DNA from: Lampris incognitus
Lineage: Eukaryota > Chordata > Actinopteri > Lampriformes > Lampridae
Direction: 5' to 3'
Length of the DNA: 64,000 nucleotides
NCBI RefSeq assembly: GCF_029633865.1
Contig: NC_079213.1
Location: forward strand, 94,501,995-94,565,994
Shown: positions 1 through 10,830 of the stretch, piece by piece
How the letters are laid out: each line of letters opens with the position of its first letter
Position numbering within the stretch: position 1 is the stretch's first letter
Notes under the pieces: generated by a model
What the model was told of the DNA's origin: nothing
What the model saw: the letters and a program-made list of their open reading frames with translations, nothing else
Databases searched by the model: none
Translations under genes and position numbers: made by a program

Positions 1-975
1 TCCAACACCACGGGGTTTCCCGCAGTCTGGTATTCCCTCTCCATTTCTCTTAACCTGTCCGTATTCTTTCTGGATATAATTGATCTTGCCTTTTTGATCA
101 ATGCTGAATGCGCTATTAACTTTCCCCTGATGACCGCCTTCATGGTATCCCAAAATATTGTTGGGTCTACTTCCCCATTGCTGTTTTCTTCTAGATATGT
201 CCGAATATCCGTCTTTAACATAATCTTACTCTGCTCACTATTCAGTAGACCCACATTAAACCTCCAAACCGTATTTCGCTTTCTACAATTCAAATTAATT
301 TCTAAATATACTGGATTGTGATCTGAGATATCCACCCCTCCAATCCCACACTCCTTTACTCTGTAAATATCGTCTTTGCTCATAAGGAAATAGTCTATCC
401 TTGAATGAACTTTATGTACAGCTGAGTAATGTGTATAGTCTTTTTCCTGAGCGTGTAATTGTCTCCACACATCATCCATCCCCATCTCTTCCAGTGATAT
501 ATTTACAAATCGAGTGACCTGTGTTTTAGTCCTTTTGATACTGGTCGTATCCATTTTGTGATTCAAAACGACATTCAAATCTCCCCCACAAATTAAGACC
601 CCCTCTGACTCGTTTGCTATCTCATCAAACAAAGATTTAAAAAATCTTTTATCCCTTTCAGGAGGGGCGTATATATTTACCAATGTCACTGGTTTGTTCT
701 CTAACCTCCCCTTCACTATAATATATCTCCCCTCCTTGTCTCCAATCTCCCTATCATAATCGAATTGAGTTTTGTTTATATTAAAATTGCAACACCTCTC
801 CTGCGCCCTTCCTTGTAGGAGCTATAATATGAATGTCTGTACCCATATTTCTTAAGTTTCCCATGCTCTATCTGTGTTAAATGGTTCTCTTGGAGGAATA
901 TGATTTGTACATCCTCCTTTTTTAGCTTAATCATAACCTTTCCCTCTTCTTTAACATATTTAGACCATTAACATT
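1..975 (-). pseudogene. L1 ORF2 endonuclease domain, broken and cut by the window edge
   Basis: The minus strand below about 980 translates in pieces to an apurinic-type L1 endonuclease: MSLNVNGLN at the start, FLQENHL (normally QETH), LVNIYAPPERDKRFFKSLFD and LICGGDLNVVLNHKMD. These segments are in the correct order and spacing, but a TGA follows shortly after the start and a TAA falls after the GVAILI segment, so there is no continuous frame. The endonuclease would nick target DNA to prime reverse transcription. The Thr-to-Asn change in the QETH-like motif and the stops indicate an inactive copy. The reverse transcriptase would lie left of the window. Confidence 0.75.
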
Positions 976-1332
976 CAGCGACATTATTTTAGTAGTGTGA
1001 ACCATCTAGACATCTTGATACTCTTTTTGCATATATTCCCACAGAGCTCCAGACAAAAAAACTACAAAGATAAAACACATTAATCAACAACAAAAATAAC
1101 TTCCAACTAAAGGGGCCTAACCACCCCGAGTCCCCGTTGGTAGGTGAAGGGGAAATCCTTTTCAGAAAGGGCCCCACTCTAGACTTGACATTTTGCCCAT
1201 CACATGGGATAGGCCTACAGCCTTGTCTAGGCATGTCCAACGTTTGGCAACCATATAGCCTACCTCTCTCCGTGGCATGTGATGAAAAAGCCTTTTGTAA
1301 TGGAGCTCAACTCAGTCAGAACGATACCAATC

Positions 1333-2421
1333 CTACTTTCTCCGATAGGCCTGGAGCTTCTCTTTCGCTCGTTGTGCAGCTTCACGTCCTCCTTTCGCGC
1401 CTTGGACTCGTTGCCACCCTGCTCGCGTCCCAGTCGCCTCCACCTGCTCTGTGGCCGTGGTTGCCGTGTCATCGTCTGGTATCTCGATGTCGCAGCCTCT
1501 CGTCTTCATGTCCATCGGAGCTTCCCTGGCATTGTCGTATGTCTTTGTTCCGTTGTTCCAGTGGATCCTTATTTTGGCGAGGGGTGTCTGGAAACGAATT
1601 CCTTTACCCTTGAGCACTTTCTTAATGCCCAAATATGATTTTCTTTTCCGGATCACTTCAGCTGCGTAATCGTGATCAAAGTAAATACGTTTGTCCCCTA
1701 TCTCTATCTTATTCTTTTTCCATGCTTTCTTGAGAATCATTTCTTTTATATCAAACTGTTGAAAGTTCACCACTATTGACCTGGGGGGAGCTGTCGGAGG
1801 GGGTTTCTGAGCGAGGGCTCTGTGAGCTCTTTGTATCTGGAGATTGGTCCCTTCTTCTAAGTCAAGTTGAGTATTCAAGAGTTGTTCCACGTACTGGGTA
1901 ATGGAGCCTCCCTCCGTTTCCTCTGGCACACCAAAGATTCGAATATTGTTCCTCCTTGACCTCCCTTCCAGGTCCATTATTTTTTCTTGCATCTGGCGCG
2001 TTTGGATCGACATGTCCATCAGTAGTTCTGTCGAGTCCGCCTGCCATTCCTCTAGCTCGGCTATGCGCTTCTGGGCTTCACTCATGTGCGCTTTCTGCAC
2101 CTGTATTTCGCCGTTGCTCTCAGCAAACTTCTGTGTCATTTCTTCTCGGAAGCAAGCAATCTCTTCCTTCACTTCCCTTTTCACCTCATCTTTGAGTCTG
2201 GCAAAGTCACCTCGTAGCTCTTGTTTGAATTCTTGTATCTCTTTAGCGATAGCTGCTAATCCGGCACGCAATGTCTCAGCTGTGTCCGCCGCCATTGTAG
2301 CTTCTTCAACCTCGTGTTTGCTATTACATTGCTCCGACTGTTTCTTCGCTCCCTGTGTATGTGGTGCGTTACCCTTTTGGATTGTACGGCTACCTTTATT
2401 CGAATTACCTCCTCTTCTCAT
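1333..2421 (-). CDS. L1 ORF1p, RNA-binding retrotransposon protein
   Basis: Open frame of 362 residues. L1 ORF1p is a trimeric RNA chaperone that packages the element's own RNA. Visible here: a basic N-terminus, a long charged helical stretch (about residues 45-155, rich in E, K and Q with heptad spacing) expected to form the trimer coiled coil, then the diagnostic RRM start RRNNIRIFGVPEETEG, followed by an RNA-binding C-terminal domain with YFDHDYAAEV and RKSYLGIKKVLKGKGIRF. The Ser/Thr/Glu-rich tail after about 315 is less conserved. Length is typical of L1 ORF1 (about 340-370). The reading frame is uninterrupted although the following ORF2 is damaged. It is a transposon protein, not a host gene. 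Confidence 0.85.
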   Translation of the reverse strand: MRRGGNSNKGSRTIQKGNAPHTQGAKKQSEQCNSKHEVEEATMAADTAETLRAGLAAIAKEIQEFKQELRGDFARLKDEVKREVKEEIACFREEMTQKFAESNGEIQVQKAHMSEAQKRIAELEEWQADSTELLMDMSIQTRQMQEKIMDLEGRSRRNNIRIFGVPEETEGGSITQYVEQLLNTQLDLEEGTNLQIQRAHRALAQKPPPTAPPRSIVVNFQQFDIKEMILKKAWKKNKIEIGDKRIYFDHDYAAEVIRKRKSYLGIKKVLKGKGIRFQTPLAKIRIHWNNGTKTYDNAREAPMDMKTRGCDIEIPDDDTATTATEQVEATGTRAGWQRVQGAKGGREAAQRAKEKLQAYRRK

Positions 2422-2655
2422 TTCTCCTTTTTTGCGTCGAGTTTAGTGTTTTAGAGGATTTATTTTAGCCAACTTGCGAGAGGCAGAAAGTTGTGCTGCT
2501 ATTCAAGTCGCCATCTTACCGGAAGTCCACAATGGTTTACTCTTGAGGTATTTAATGGCATGCACAGTATAAAGCACAAGCAGATTTTATCTAAATAGAT
2601 GGCATTACAATCATGGTAATAGTGAAAAAAAAATAGTATAGGGTTTCACACTTAC

Positions 2656-3288
2656 TCTTGGAGTTGCCCTCCATCTCTCTGCTTTCTGCAGATACTGTGT
2701 CCACAGTGCTGACAGAACTGTCTGTGCTGCTGACCTGTTCTGTGTTGAAACTGTCGTTCCTGGGCCTGTGGCCCTGCCTGCAACACAACATCCAAGTCAT
2801 TAGTAATATTAAGTAAGATATCCAAGCTATATATTTCAATAACGTGTCTCCAATGAAAAGATGACCTTCGATAGAAAAGAGGGCTACATAAACTTTATTA
2901 TATTGCATAGTGTCTCCATTGAAAAGATGAACTTCGATACAAAAGAGGACTACATACACTTTGATACTAAATATGTTGATAAAATATAATAAGCATCATG
3001 GTGAAAACCTCCGCCCAGAATTAGCATGACAAAAATGCTCTTTCAGATGGTGTTTTGACACCACCACAGTAACGTTGGCTCAACATACGGTGTGGAGGCT
3101 GAGTTGGCAGGGGAATAAGCTTCGAACTTGTAGTGAACGCTGGCCTGCTCAGGTAGCTGCATGTCTCGGACATGGGCGGCGTACTGCTGGCCTGGGTCAT
3201 ACAGTTTACTGCTTTCACACAGAGTTTGGTAGTGGACCGGCAAAGCTACGGTCTGCATGTGCATAATCTGATAGTAGGAGATGGTTGC
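2656..3288 (-). CDS. arhgap45: arhgap45 exons 14-15 (end of F-BAR, Ser-rich linker)
   Basis: Exon 14 (3089-3288) starts ATISYYQIMHMQTVALPVHY and contains LCESSKLYDPGQQYAAHV, the conserved end of the F-BAR region; it ends with a GTATGT donor in phase 2. Exon 15 (2656-2777) encodes GHRPRNDSFNTEQ and a Ser/Thr/Asp-rich stretch, ending at a GTAAGT donor in phase 1. In the human protein this linker leads to the C1 zinc finger and RhoGAP domain, which must lie left of the window beyond the L1. Confidence 0.88.
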
Positions 3289-3602
3289 CTGGTTGAAGAG
3301 TATACAAAACAAAGAGTTAATAGGTTTACAAGAGAGACAGACCATTGTCTTATGGTCAGTCACGATCAAGACACTGCAGAAGGGCAACTATATGGTGACA
3401 TTTGGAAAGGAAACTTTAATTTACTTTAAGGGAGGGTTGGGGGCACCATCTTACAGTCCCCCTTTACACATTATTAACACCCATCCATTATCCAAGCCAC
3501 TTATCATACTTAGGGTCGTGGGATGCTGGAGCCTATCCCAGCAGTCATTGGGCGGCAGGCAGGGAGACACCCTGGACAGGCCGCCAGGCCATCACAGGGC
3601 CA

Positions 3603-3634
<32 letters not shown>

Positions 3635-6527
3635 GGACAATTTGGTATGGCCGATTCACCTGACCTACATATCTTTGGACTGTGGGAGGAAACCGGAGCA
3701 CCTGGAGGAAACCCACGCAGACACAGGGAGAACATGAAAACTCCACACGGAGTACGACCCGGGACGACCCCCAAGGTTGGACTACCCCGGGGTTCGAACC
3801 CAGGACCTTCTTGCTGTGAGGTGACCGCGCTAACGACTGTACCACCATGCCGCCCACATTATTAATGTATCATTATTATCAATATCATTATAATGTACAT
3901 AATTATCATGTATCTCATATTTAGATGTGTCCAAATATGGTTTAGCTGGATAACAAAGGATGTACAGAATGCAGATAAAGCAAACTTCATTAATCCCAAG
4001 GCTCACATTCTGCGTTTTGTCTGTTTGTGACAAACATGTAACTATCTTAGCACCTTGTCAGCTGCTGGAATTGTGTGCACTTCCTGGATCATCAGGACAG
4101 AAAACTTCTTGGAGCAACTACACAGTTGCTCCAAGTGACTTGAAGATACATTGCATATTTACACTTTGTTAATAATGTGGCCTAATGACTCTATGACAAC
4201 CCCCCCCCCCTCCCCCAAGAGTTTGAGCTTCAGCTCTACCCTAACACATTCTAATCACACAGGATGTATGTTGATTTCAAGTGGAAAAGGAGAATCATAG
4301 TTCTGGCTTGTATGCGTGCATGCATGTCTGCTTTGTGTGTGCTGACCGAGCGAAGGGTCTGGTCGCTCTGTTTGATGACCTCCTGTAGCTGCCTGAGTAC
4401 AGTAACCTTGGTGTGCTCCAGCTCCAGCTGTTGAGAGCTTGCGTCAGCTATGCAAGTCCTGTAGGTGGCCTCCGCCTCATCTGCCTGCATGTGCACACAA
4501 ACACACACTCTAAGATTTTTTTTTTTAAATCTTCTCATTTCCCTACTAAAATACCATTTGGACAGGGCGGCAGTCAGATGAGAGCACAGATAACTGAACT
4601 GTCAATCATGGCACTGTGGCAGCCACAGAGGAGGGTCAATTCAGGCAACCACTTTAAAAGACAAATCAAAGTCAGATCCGACTATGGCCGGACTCGATGA
4701 AGCAGCAATCATTGGCAACGCTGTCTTCAGGAGGGGGGCGGAGTCGGCTTGTGTTCGTCATGTGAATGCGTCTCTGTGTGTGTCGGAAAAACAGTGGTTC
4801 GGCTTGGATTCGCCTTGTCACGAAAGTGGGGAGGCGTCTCCTTCGAGACTGCCGGCCGGAGAGATGCAGTTGGCGAACGCATGCAATACGAGGGTGGGTG
4901 TTTGAATTAAAATAGGGATCAATTGGCCACTAAATTGGGAGAAAAAAGGGAAAAATCAGAAATAAATTTATAAAAAAAAAAAAAAAAAAGACAAATCAAA
5001 GTCATGGCAAGACAATAGCGAAATGGAACAATAAAAAGTGGAAAACACACAGTAAATGTAGTTGTGACCAAATGCCCTTTCAGTCTGAATAAATCAAATT
5101 AAGTTGAAGTGAATATTGATGAGGTACAATGGGATTTTTAGGACAACGACCTTGTTGCGCGCCTCTTCCTCCACGCGTTTCTTCTTCTCCAGGGACTTGG
5201 CTGTGGACCCCCCTGCCTCCTCTTCGGCTCGGCTGGCGGCGGTTTTGGCCTTGTCATACTCCTCACAACGGGCCATGTAGGCTTGCTTAAACTTCCGCAG
5301 GTTCAACTCGCACTCCACCTGCACATGTCCACACACGCAATGTTGCATTATGGGACATTTGCTTTTTTTTCTGACTCTGATGGATGGATATGATAAATAC
5401 TGCTCAGAATGTAGGTCAGTTTATGGTTGTCCCATTAACACCTTTTATAGCAGCTACTTGCAAATGTTCTGTTTTCTCTCTGGTTACGCTAACTGGGGTA
5501 AATACACTATCAAAAGATAAGAGTTTTGCCACTCCAAAGTGGCTATCAAATCAAACTGTGAGCCAACCGAACATAACATGGATGACAAAGTTGTGGACAT
5601 GCATGACACAAAGAGAAGTCTCAAGTGACCTTTTTAATCGGACGAAATATGTCATTTCCAGCAAAAGACCAATCATTAACTAACACTTGTGCTTGTGTCA
5701 TGAACAAATGTTCAGAACTGGGTAAATAACATGAGTAAACCTTTGGTACAAACAAGTGGAGAGAGAGGAGGTAAGTGGTCATACCAGTTTCCTCTTGGCT
5801 CGGAGCCACTGCTCTTTGAGCTCCTTCCGTTTCTTCTCATGCTCCTGTTTACGCTGCACAAGAGGCTGCATGGGTGAAAACAAAGACTCTTAATGAATGG
5901 GAATGTATTAAAATGGAAGTCTGAAGATGTCCTCTTAAGAAGTAAACGTGTGTGTGTGTACCTGGATGAAAGTCTGATTGTGCAGTGTGGCATTGGCCTG
6001 TTGAACCCCCACACTCTGCTCGTGGTCCTGTTCCAGAGCCAATGAGTAGATGGAGAACAAGGGCATGTGAGGCTGGTAGGAGAGGACAACACAAAAGAAC
6101 AGGAGAAGATATTCAATTAATGAATTCGGCAGAGATGCCATAAAAGTTGCACTGTTTTTTTTACCAATCACATTCCTGTCATCGTCATACAACAACGATA
6201 GAAGGTAAAAGGTGCAATAAATGTCATTTACATGTGTGATGCTGTGTTTACAGGAATGGTACAGTCTCTGGAGACCCTTGGAGAACTCCATCTCTGCAAG
6301 TAGAAAGGTGAACAGAGCAAGAGCCAATTGTGAGAAAAAAAATAGGCAGGGCAAAGTGCTAAAGGGGGGGGGGGCTTTAACGTTGTCCACCCACCCAGCG
6401 AGGTCCTTTTCTCCACATAGCTGATCAGGTCCTTTATATATTTGCAGATGGACTTGGCATAGAGCAGAGCAGAGTCCACCCCCCCTTCACTGTGCTGGAG
6501 GATTACATCCACCTCCTCACCTACAGG

Positions 6528-6581
<54 letters not shown>

Positions 6582-7386
6582 GTAAGGGAATGAGTGGCAG
6601 CAGGTCTCGCACACAACACTTTGAGACCGAGAGTGAGATTTTAGACAGCAGTAGAGAAAGAGTGAGTGGAAGAAAGCAACCAATTTTCCTACTCATGTCG
6701 TGCAGGTCATTCCTAAACTGGCCTCCATCTGGTCCCTGGCCTGACACAGCATACAGGTTTTCCATGGACTACAAGGGAAAAAGAGGACTTTTACATGATT
6801 CAGAGCTTGACAAGTTGAGCACAAAGCCTTGTTTGTTTGTTGTTGTTTTTTTACCCTCGCTGAAACTTCAATTAGAAATCTCTGTTGGAGAATGCGTTAT
6901 GAAACTGATCCATTATTTTAGAGAGTTACTGACTTATGTTTGAGTTAACCCAAATATTTATGAAAAAGGCAGATGGGAAATTAAGGTGCCATTTGCAGTT
7001 ATCTGAAGAACAACTATAAACAGGGAAAGACAGGATTAACAACTTCAGTAATTAATATAACCAGCCACCTAAACTAAAAGTTGGTATATATAAAAAAACC
7101 CAAAAACAAGTGTATCGTGTTTTGTTTGTTGGCATGGTACTGCAAATTGCCAGTTTTGTGCAGGTCTGACGCTAGATGATAGACAGCGGTGATAAGCAGG
7201 TACAGAAAGAGATGTTATCTAATGCCTCAGACATGGCCTGTGCATGTGTGTGTGTATAACTAGCAGAGATAAATACAGTTTGTCACTGTCAGTAATACTG
7301 GCCTCTCAGCCCTTGAATGTCCCTGTGTATGCGTGCTCAAGCAGGCATATTTTGCTGTGTGCACATATGCACACACACGCGCGCGC

Positions 7387-7440
<54 letters not shown>

Positions 7441-10400
7441 CCTGCTCTTCTCAGTGGGCAGCAGGGAGAGCAAGGTGCTGCTGTCCACCTCCCCCATTAG
7501 CAATTCGGACACACTGTGAAGACACAACATGGAGAAAATTAAGACAGAATTATGGCACTGGCACAACCATACAACACACTATGTGATAGTTACTTAAAAA
7601 AAAAAAAAAACACACACACACACACATACTATATATATATATAAAACTTAGTTAAAAGAAACCCTCAATGTAGGGAAAGTGCACAACAAATAAGGAGCAA
7701 AATAATCCAGTGAGTCAAGTAAATTCTTTATGAGACAGTACAAGCCTGTTTCATGCCGTAAGCAATCATCAGCTATATATAGTATATATCTATATATATT
7801 GATATATACATATATGTAACTGCAGTGATTAAACTGTTTGGTCATTAGATAAATACAAAATAGTTTACAGCCCAACCCACTGGAGATAAGTAATTGTAAA
7901 AATCAAGTTCCAGCTGTACTTTTGTCTACAGAGTAGTTTCACTTGGCATCATCCATGACGTATTGTCATCTGTCACATTTTTTATTTTCGACCTATCCCT
8001 TCTCTCTTACCCCCCCCTTTTCTCCCTAATTGTATCTGGCCAAATACCCCTTTTTGAGCCGTCCCGGTCGCTGCTCCAGCCCCTCTGCTGATCCGAGGAG
8101 GGCTGCAGACTACCACACGTCTCCTCTGATACATGTGGAGTCGCCAGCTGCTTCTTTTCACCTGACAGTCAGGGGAGTTTTGCCAGGGGGACGTAGTGCG
8201 TGGGAGGATCACGCTATTCTCCCCAGTTCCCCCTCTGCCCCCGAACAGGCGCCCTGACCGACCAGAGGAGGCGCTAGTGCAGTGACCAGGACACATAACC
8301 ACATCCGGCTTCCCACCTGCAAACACGGCCAACTGTGTCTGTAGGACGCCGACCAAGCCGGAGGTAACACGGGGATTCGAACCGGCGATCCCCGTGGTGG
8401 TAGGCAACGGAATAGACTGCTACGCTACCCGGACGCTTCTGAAATTAGTTTTAATGTTGGTTCTTTCCTCTGCTTGCTTAATTCCAGGTTAAACACGGTT
8501 AAAAAAAAAAAGTAGCACGGAAGCGGAAGTCTGAGGAAACAGCCGTACCAGAAACTCAAGTTTAACTCAGACGTGTCATGCTGCCAGCCAACTTCCTCCT
8601 AAGGACATGGTGCCATTTTAGGGCTTAGACAGATGCCATGTGTATCATGTGGTCATCTGTGTAAGCATTCACACATGAGGGAACATTGACAATATGGTGG
8701 TGATGGTGAGAATAGACACTTAAGTTCTTCTTCTCATCATAATCAACAAATTCTTTTCGAAAAAAGGAAGCTGGGGTACAAAGGTTTATGTTGGCAAAAG
8801 ATATATAAACCATTTCCAGTCTGCTTGCAGCACTTGGCACTCATAGATTAAAGTGTAAACTGCAGTGAACATTTCACGTTGTATAAGAGTTTGTTAACAA
8901 TCACTTCAGATAACAAGCAGTGAGCAGTATTTTCAAGTTTTGGTTTTGTGTCACTTGTGGTAGAAGAAAACCACTTCCTGTTTTCAGCTCTGCTTCATGC
9001 AAGTGTCACCATCACTGCACTTCTGTCAAGTTAAAATACGCTATCAACTGTCTGTAACGGAAACGAGTCCTGTGCAGAAACAACTGATGGTACAGTGATT
9101 CATGGGTTCTCAGGCTTCTTGTCATAATTGGACTGTTTCAAGAAATATGCAGTGGACTATTTGATCATTGGAGCTCTGGGAGATGTGAAGCCCCTCATGA
9201 ACCTGGCTTCCAACTCACTCACAAACTGACATCTAGTCTCACATTTAGCTTGACTAGCTGTGTAGACTGGGTGTTGTGTGGTCCACTCCTAACATGTCTG
9301 AGAGAGTGCGTCTAAAGATACATGCTGTGGTGAGCTGCTAAAGATTTTACATTATAATGCAAATTGCCATGGAAGTAAATCAAATACTTACTTGCTACTG
9401 AAAGCAACTGCAATGGTCTCGATGGCCTTCTCGAACTCGTTTTTATCAGCCTCGTTACAAACCTCATAGTGAAAACCTAGAAAAAAAGAAAAAAAAAAAA
9501 AAGGATAATGAGGGAAGAAGAACAAAAATCACAAGCAAGCCTTGGTTTCATTTCAAGGCTAGTGATACAACACCTTGACTTCAGTACCACTACACTTAGG
9601 CACTTGTCTTAAGTTTTTAGAATTGCACAAACATTCATTTATGCAATATAAAGTTTTAATAAGGGAAAACAATCCTGCCCCTAATATTTCTTTATCAATG
9701 AGTGCAGTACTTAGGCAAAGGAAACGGACTAACCTTTGACCTTAGATATGAGTTTGCCGGCCGCAGTGAGGATCTCCACAGTGTTTAGCAGAGGGTAGGT
9801 GTTAATGACCTGCCGCAGCACTCGCAGAACCTCTCCCAGACACTCGTGGGCCATGGGACGCCGACTCTCCTTTTTACCTGAGTGACAGAGAGTGTTTAAT
9901 TCAAACTCCTTTATCCTATCTCTTTTTTGGATTTTATTCCCCCTTTTTCTTCCAAATTGTATCCGGCCAATTACCCCACTCTTCTGAGCTGTCTTGGTCA
10001 CTGCTCCACCCCCTCTGCTGATCCGGGGAGGGCTGCAGACTACCACATGCCTCCTCTGATACATGTGGAGTCAGCAGCCACTTCTTTTCACCTGACAGTG
10101 AGGAGTGAGGGGGATGTAGCGCGTGGGAGGATCACGCTATTCCCACTCCCCCCTGAACAGGCACCCCAACCAACCTGAGGTGGTGTTAGTGCAGCGACCA
10201 GGACACATACCTGCATCTGGCTTCCCACCTGCAGACACCAGAGGAGGTTTCTATAAGACAACAGGGGAAGCAGTGCTTCACCAAAAAACAAAAAACATAA
10301 CACAGATCACATAAAACATCTCTTTTAGATGCCAACATTTCATTAGAATGACTATTTCCTCTGGGAATCAAACAAAAAAGTGTCAGTTAAAAAAAAAAAT

Positions 10401-10783
10401 CGTGGGTATTGTGCAACGCAGCGCCCTTCTCAGGTGACACAGGGGGGTGTTCGGCTTCACTAACTCAATGTAAGTGAATTTAAGTTGAGGTAGTACCTTA
10501 CACACGTTGTTGATTGGACAGTTATGGTTTATGACGCATTTTAATGCCCACCCAGTTAAACAGTGCTTCTCCCAGTCTTTACTTGACCTGAAAATGACTA
10601 ACACCCGTCTAACCAATCAGAAGACATCAGTTCAGCCATTCTCCAATCTTCATGATACCTTTTGGTATTCGACGCGTGGTGAAAGATAAGATAAGAAAGA
10701 TAAGAAAAAGATTAACCTAAGATAAATATGTGATTACTATAGTAGTTTTTGATCGTTCTTGTGTGTGTGTGTGTGTATATACG

Positions 10784-10830
<47 letters not shown>

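Larger units (their letters stand above)
1..2525 (-). mobile_element. L1-type LINE, 5' part (5' end, ORF1, start of ORF2)
   Basis: An L1-clade retrotransposon lies on the minus strand in an arhgap45 intron, downstream of that gene's exon at 2656. Read on the minus strand it begins near 2525 with an AAGATGGCGAC segment (2508-2518) like the YY1-containing start of L1 5' UTRs, then ORF1 (2421-1333) and the endonuclease part of ORF2 (about 980 to beyond position 1). The 3' part is outside the window. It lies in the same orientation as arhgap45. ORF1 is open but the visible ORF2 start carries stops, so the copy looks non-autonomous. Confidence 0.85.

Noticed and set aside
1137..2195. Plus-strand open frames across the L1 ORF1 region
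   Set aside because: They mirror the minus-strand ORF1, which has clear L1 motifs.
8030..8407. Possible tRNA genes at SINE heads (GGTTCGAATCC boxes at nine sites)
   Set aside because: The heads have A and B boxes but do not fold into a full cloverleaf with an acceptor stem and are fused to a repeated body; they are SINE promoters.
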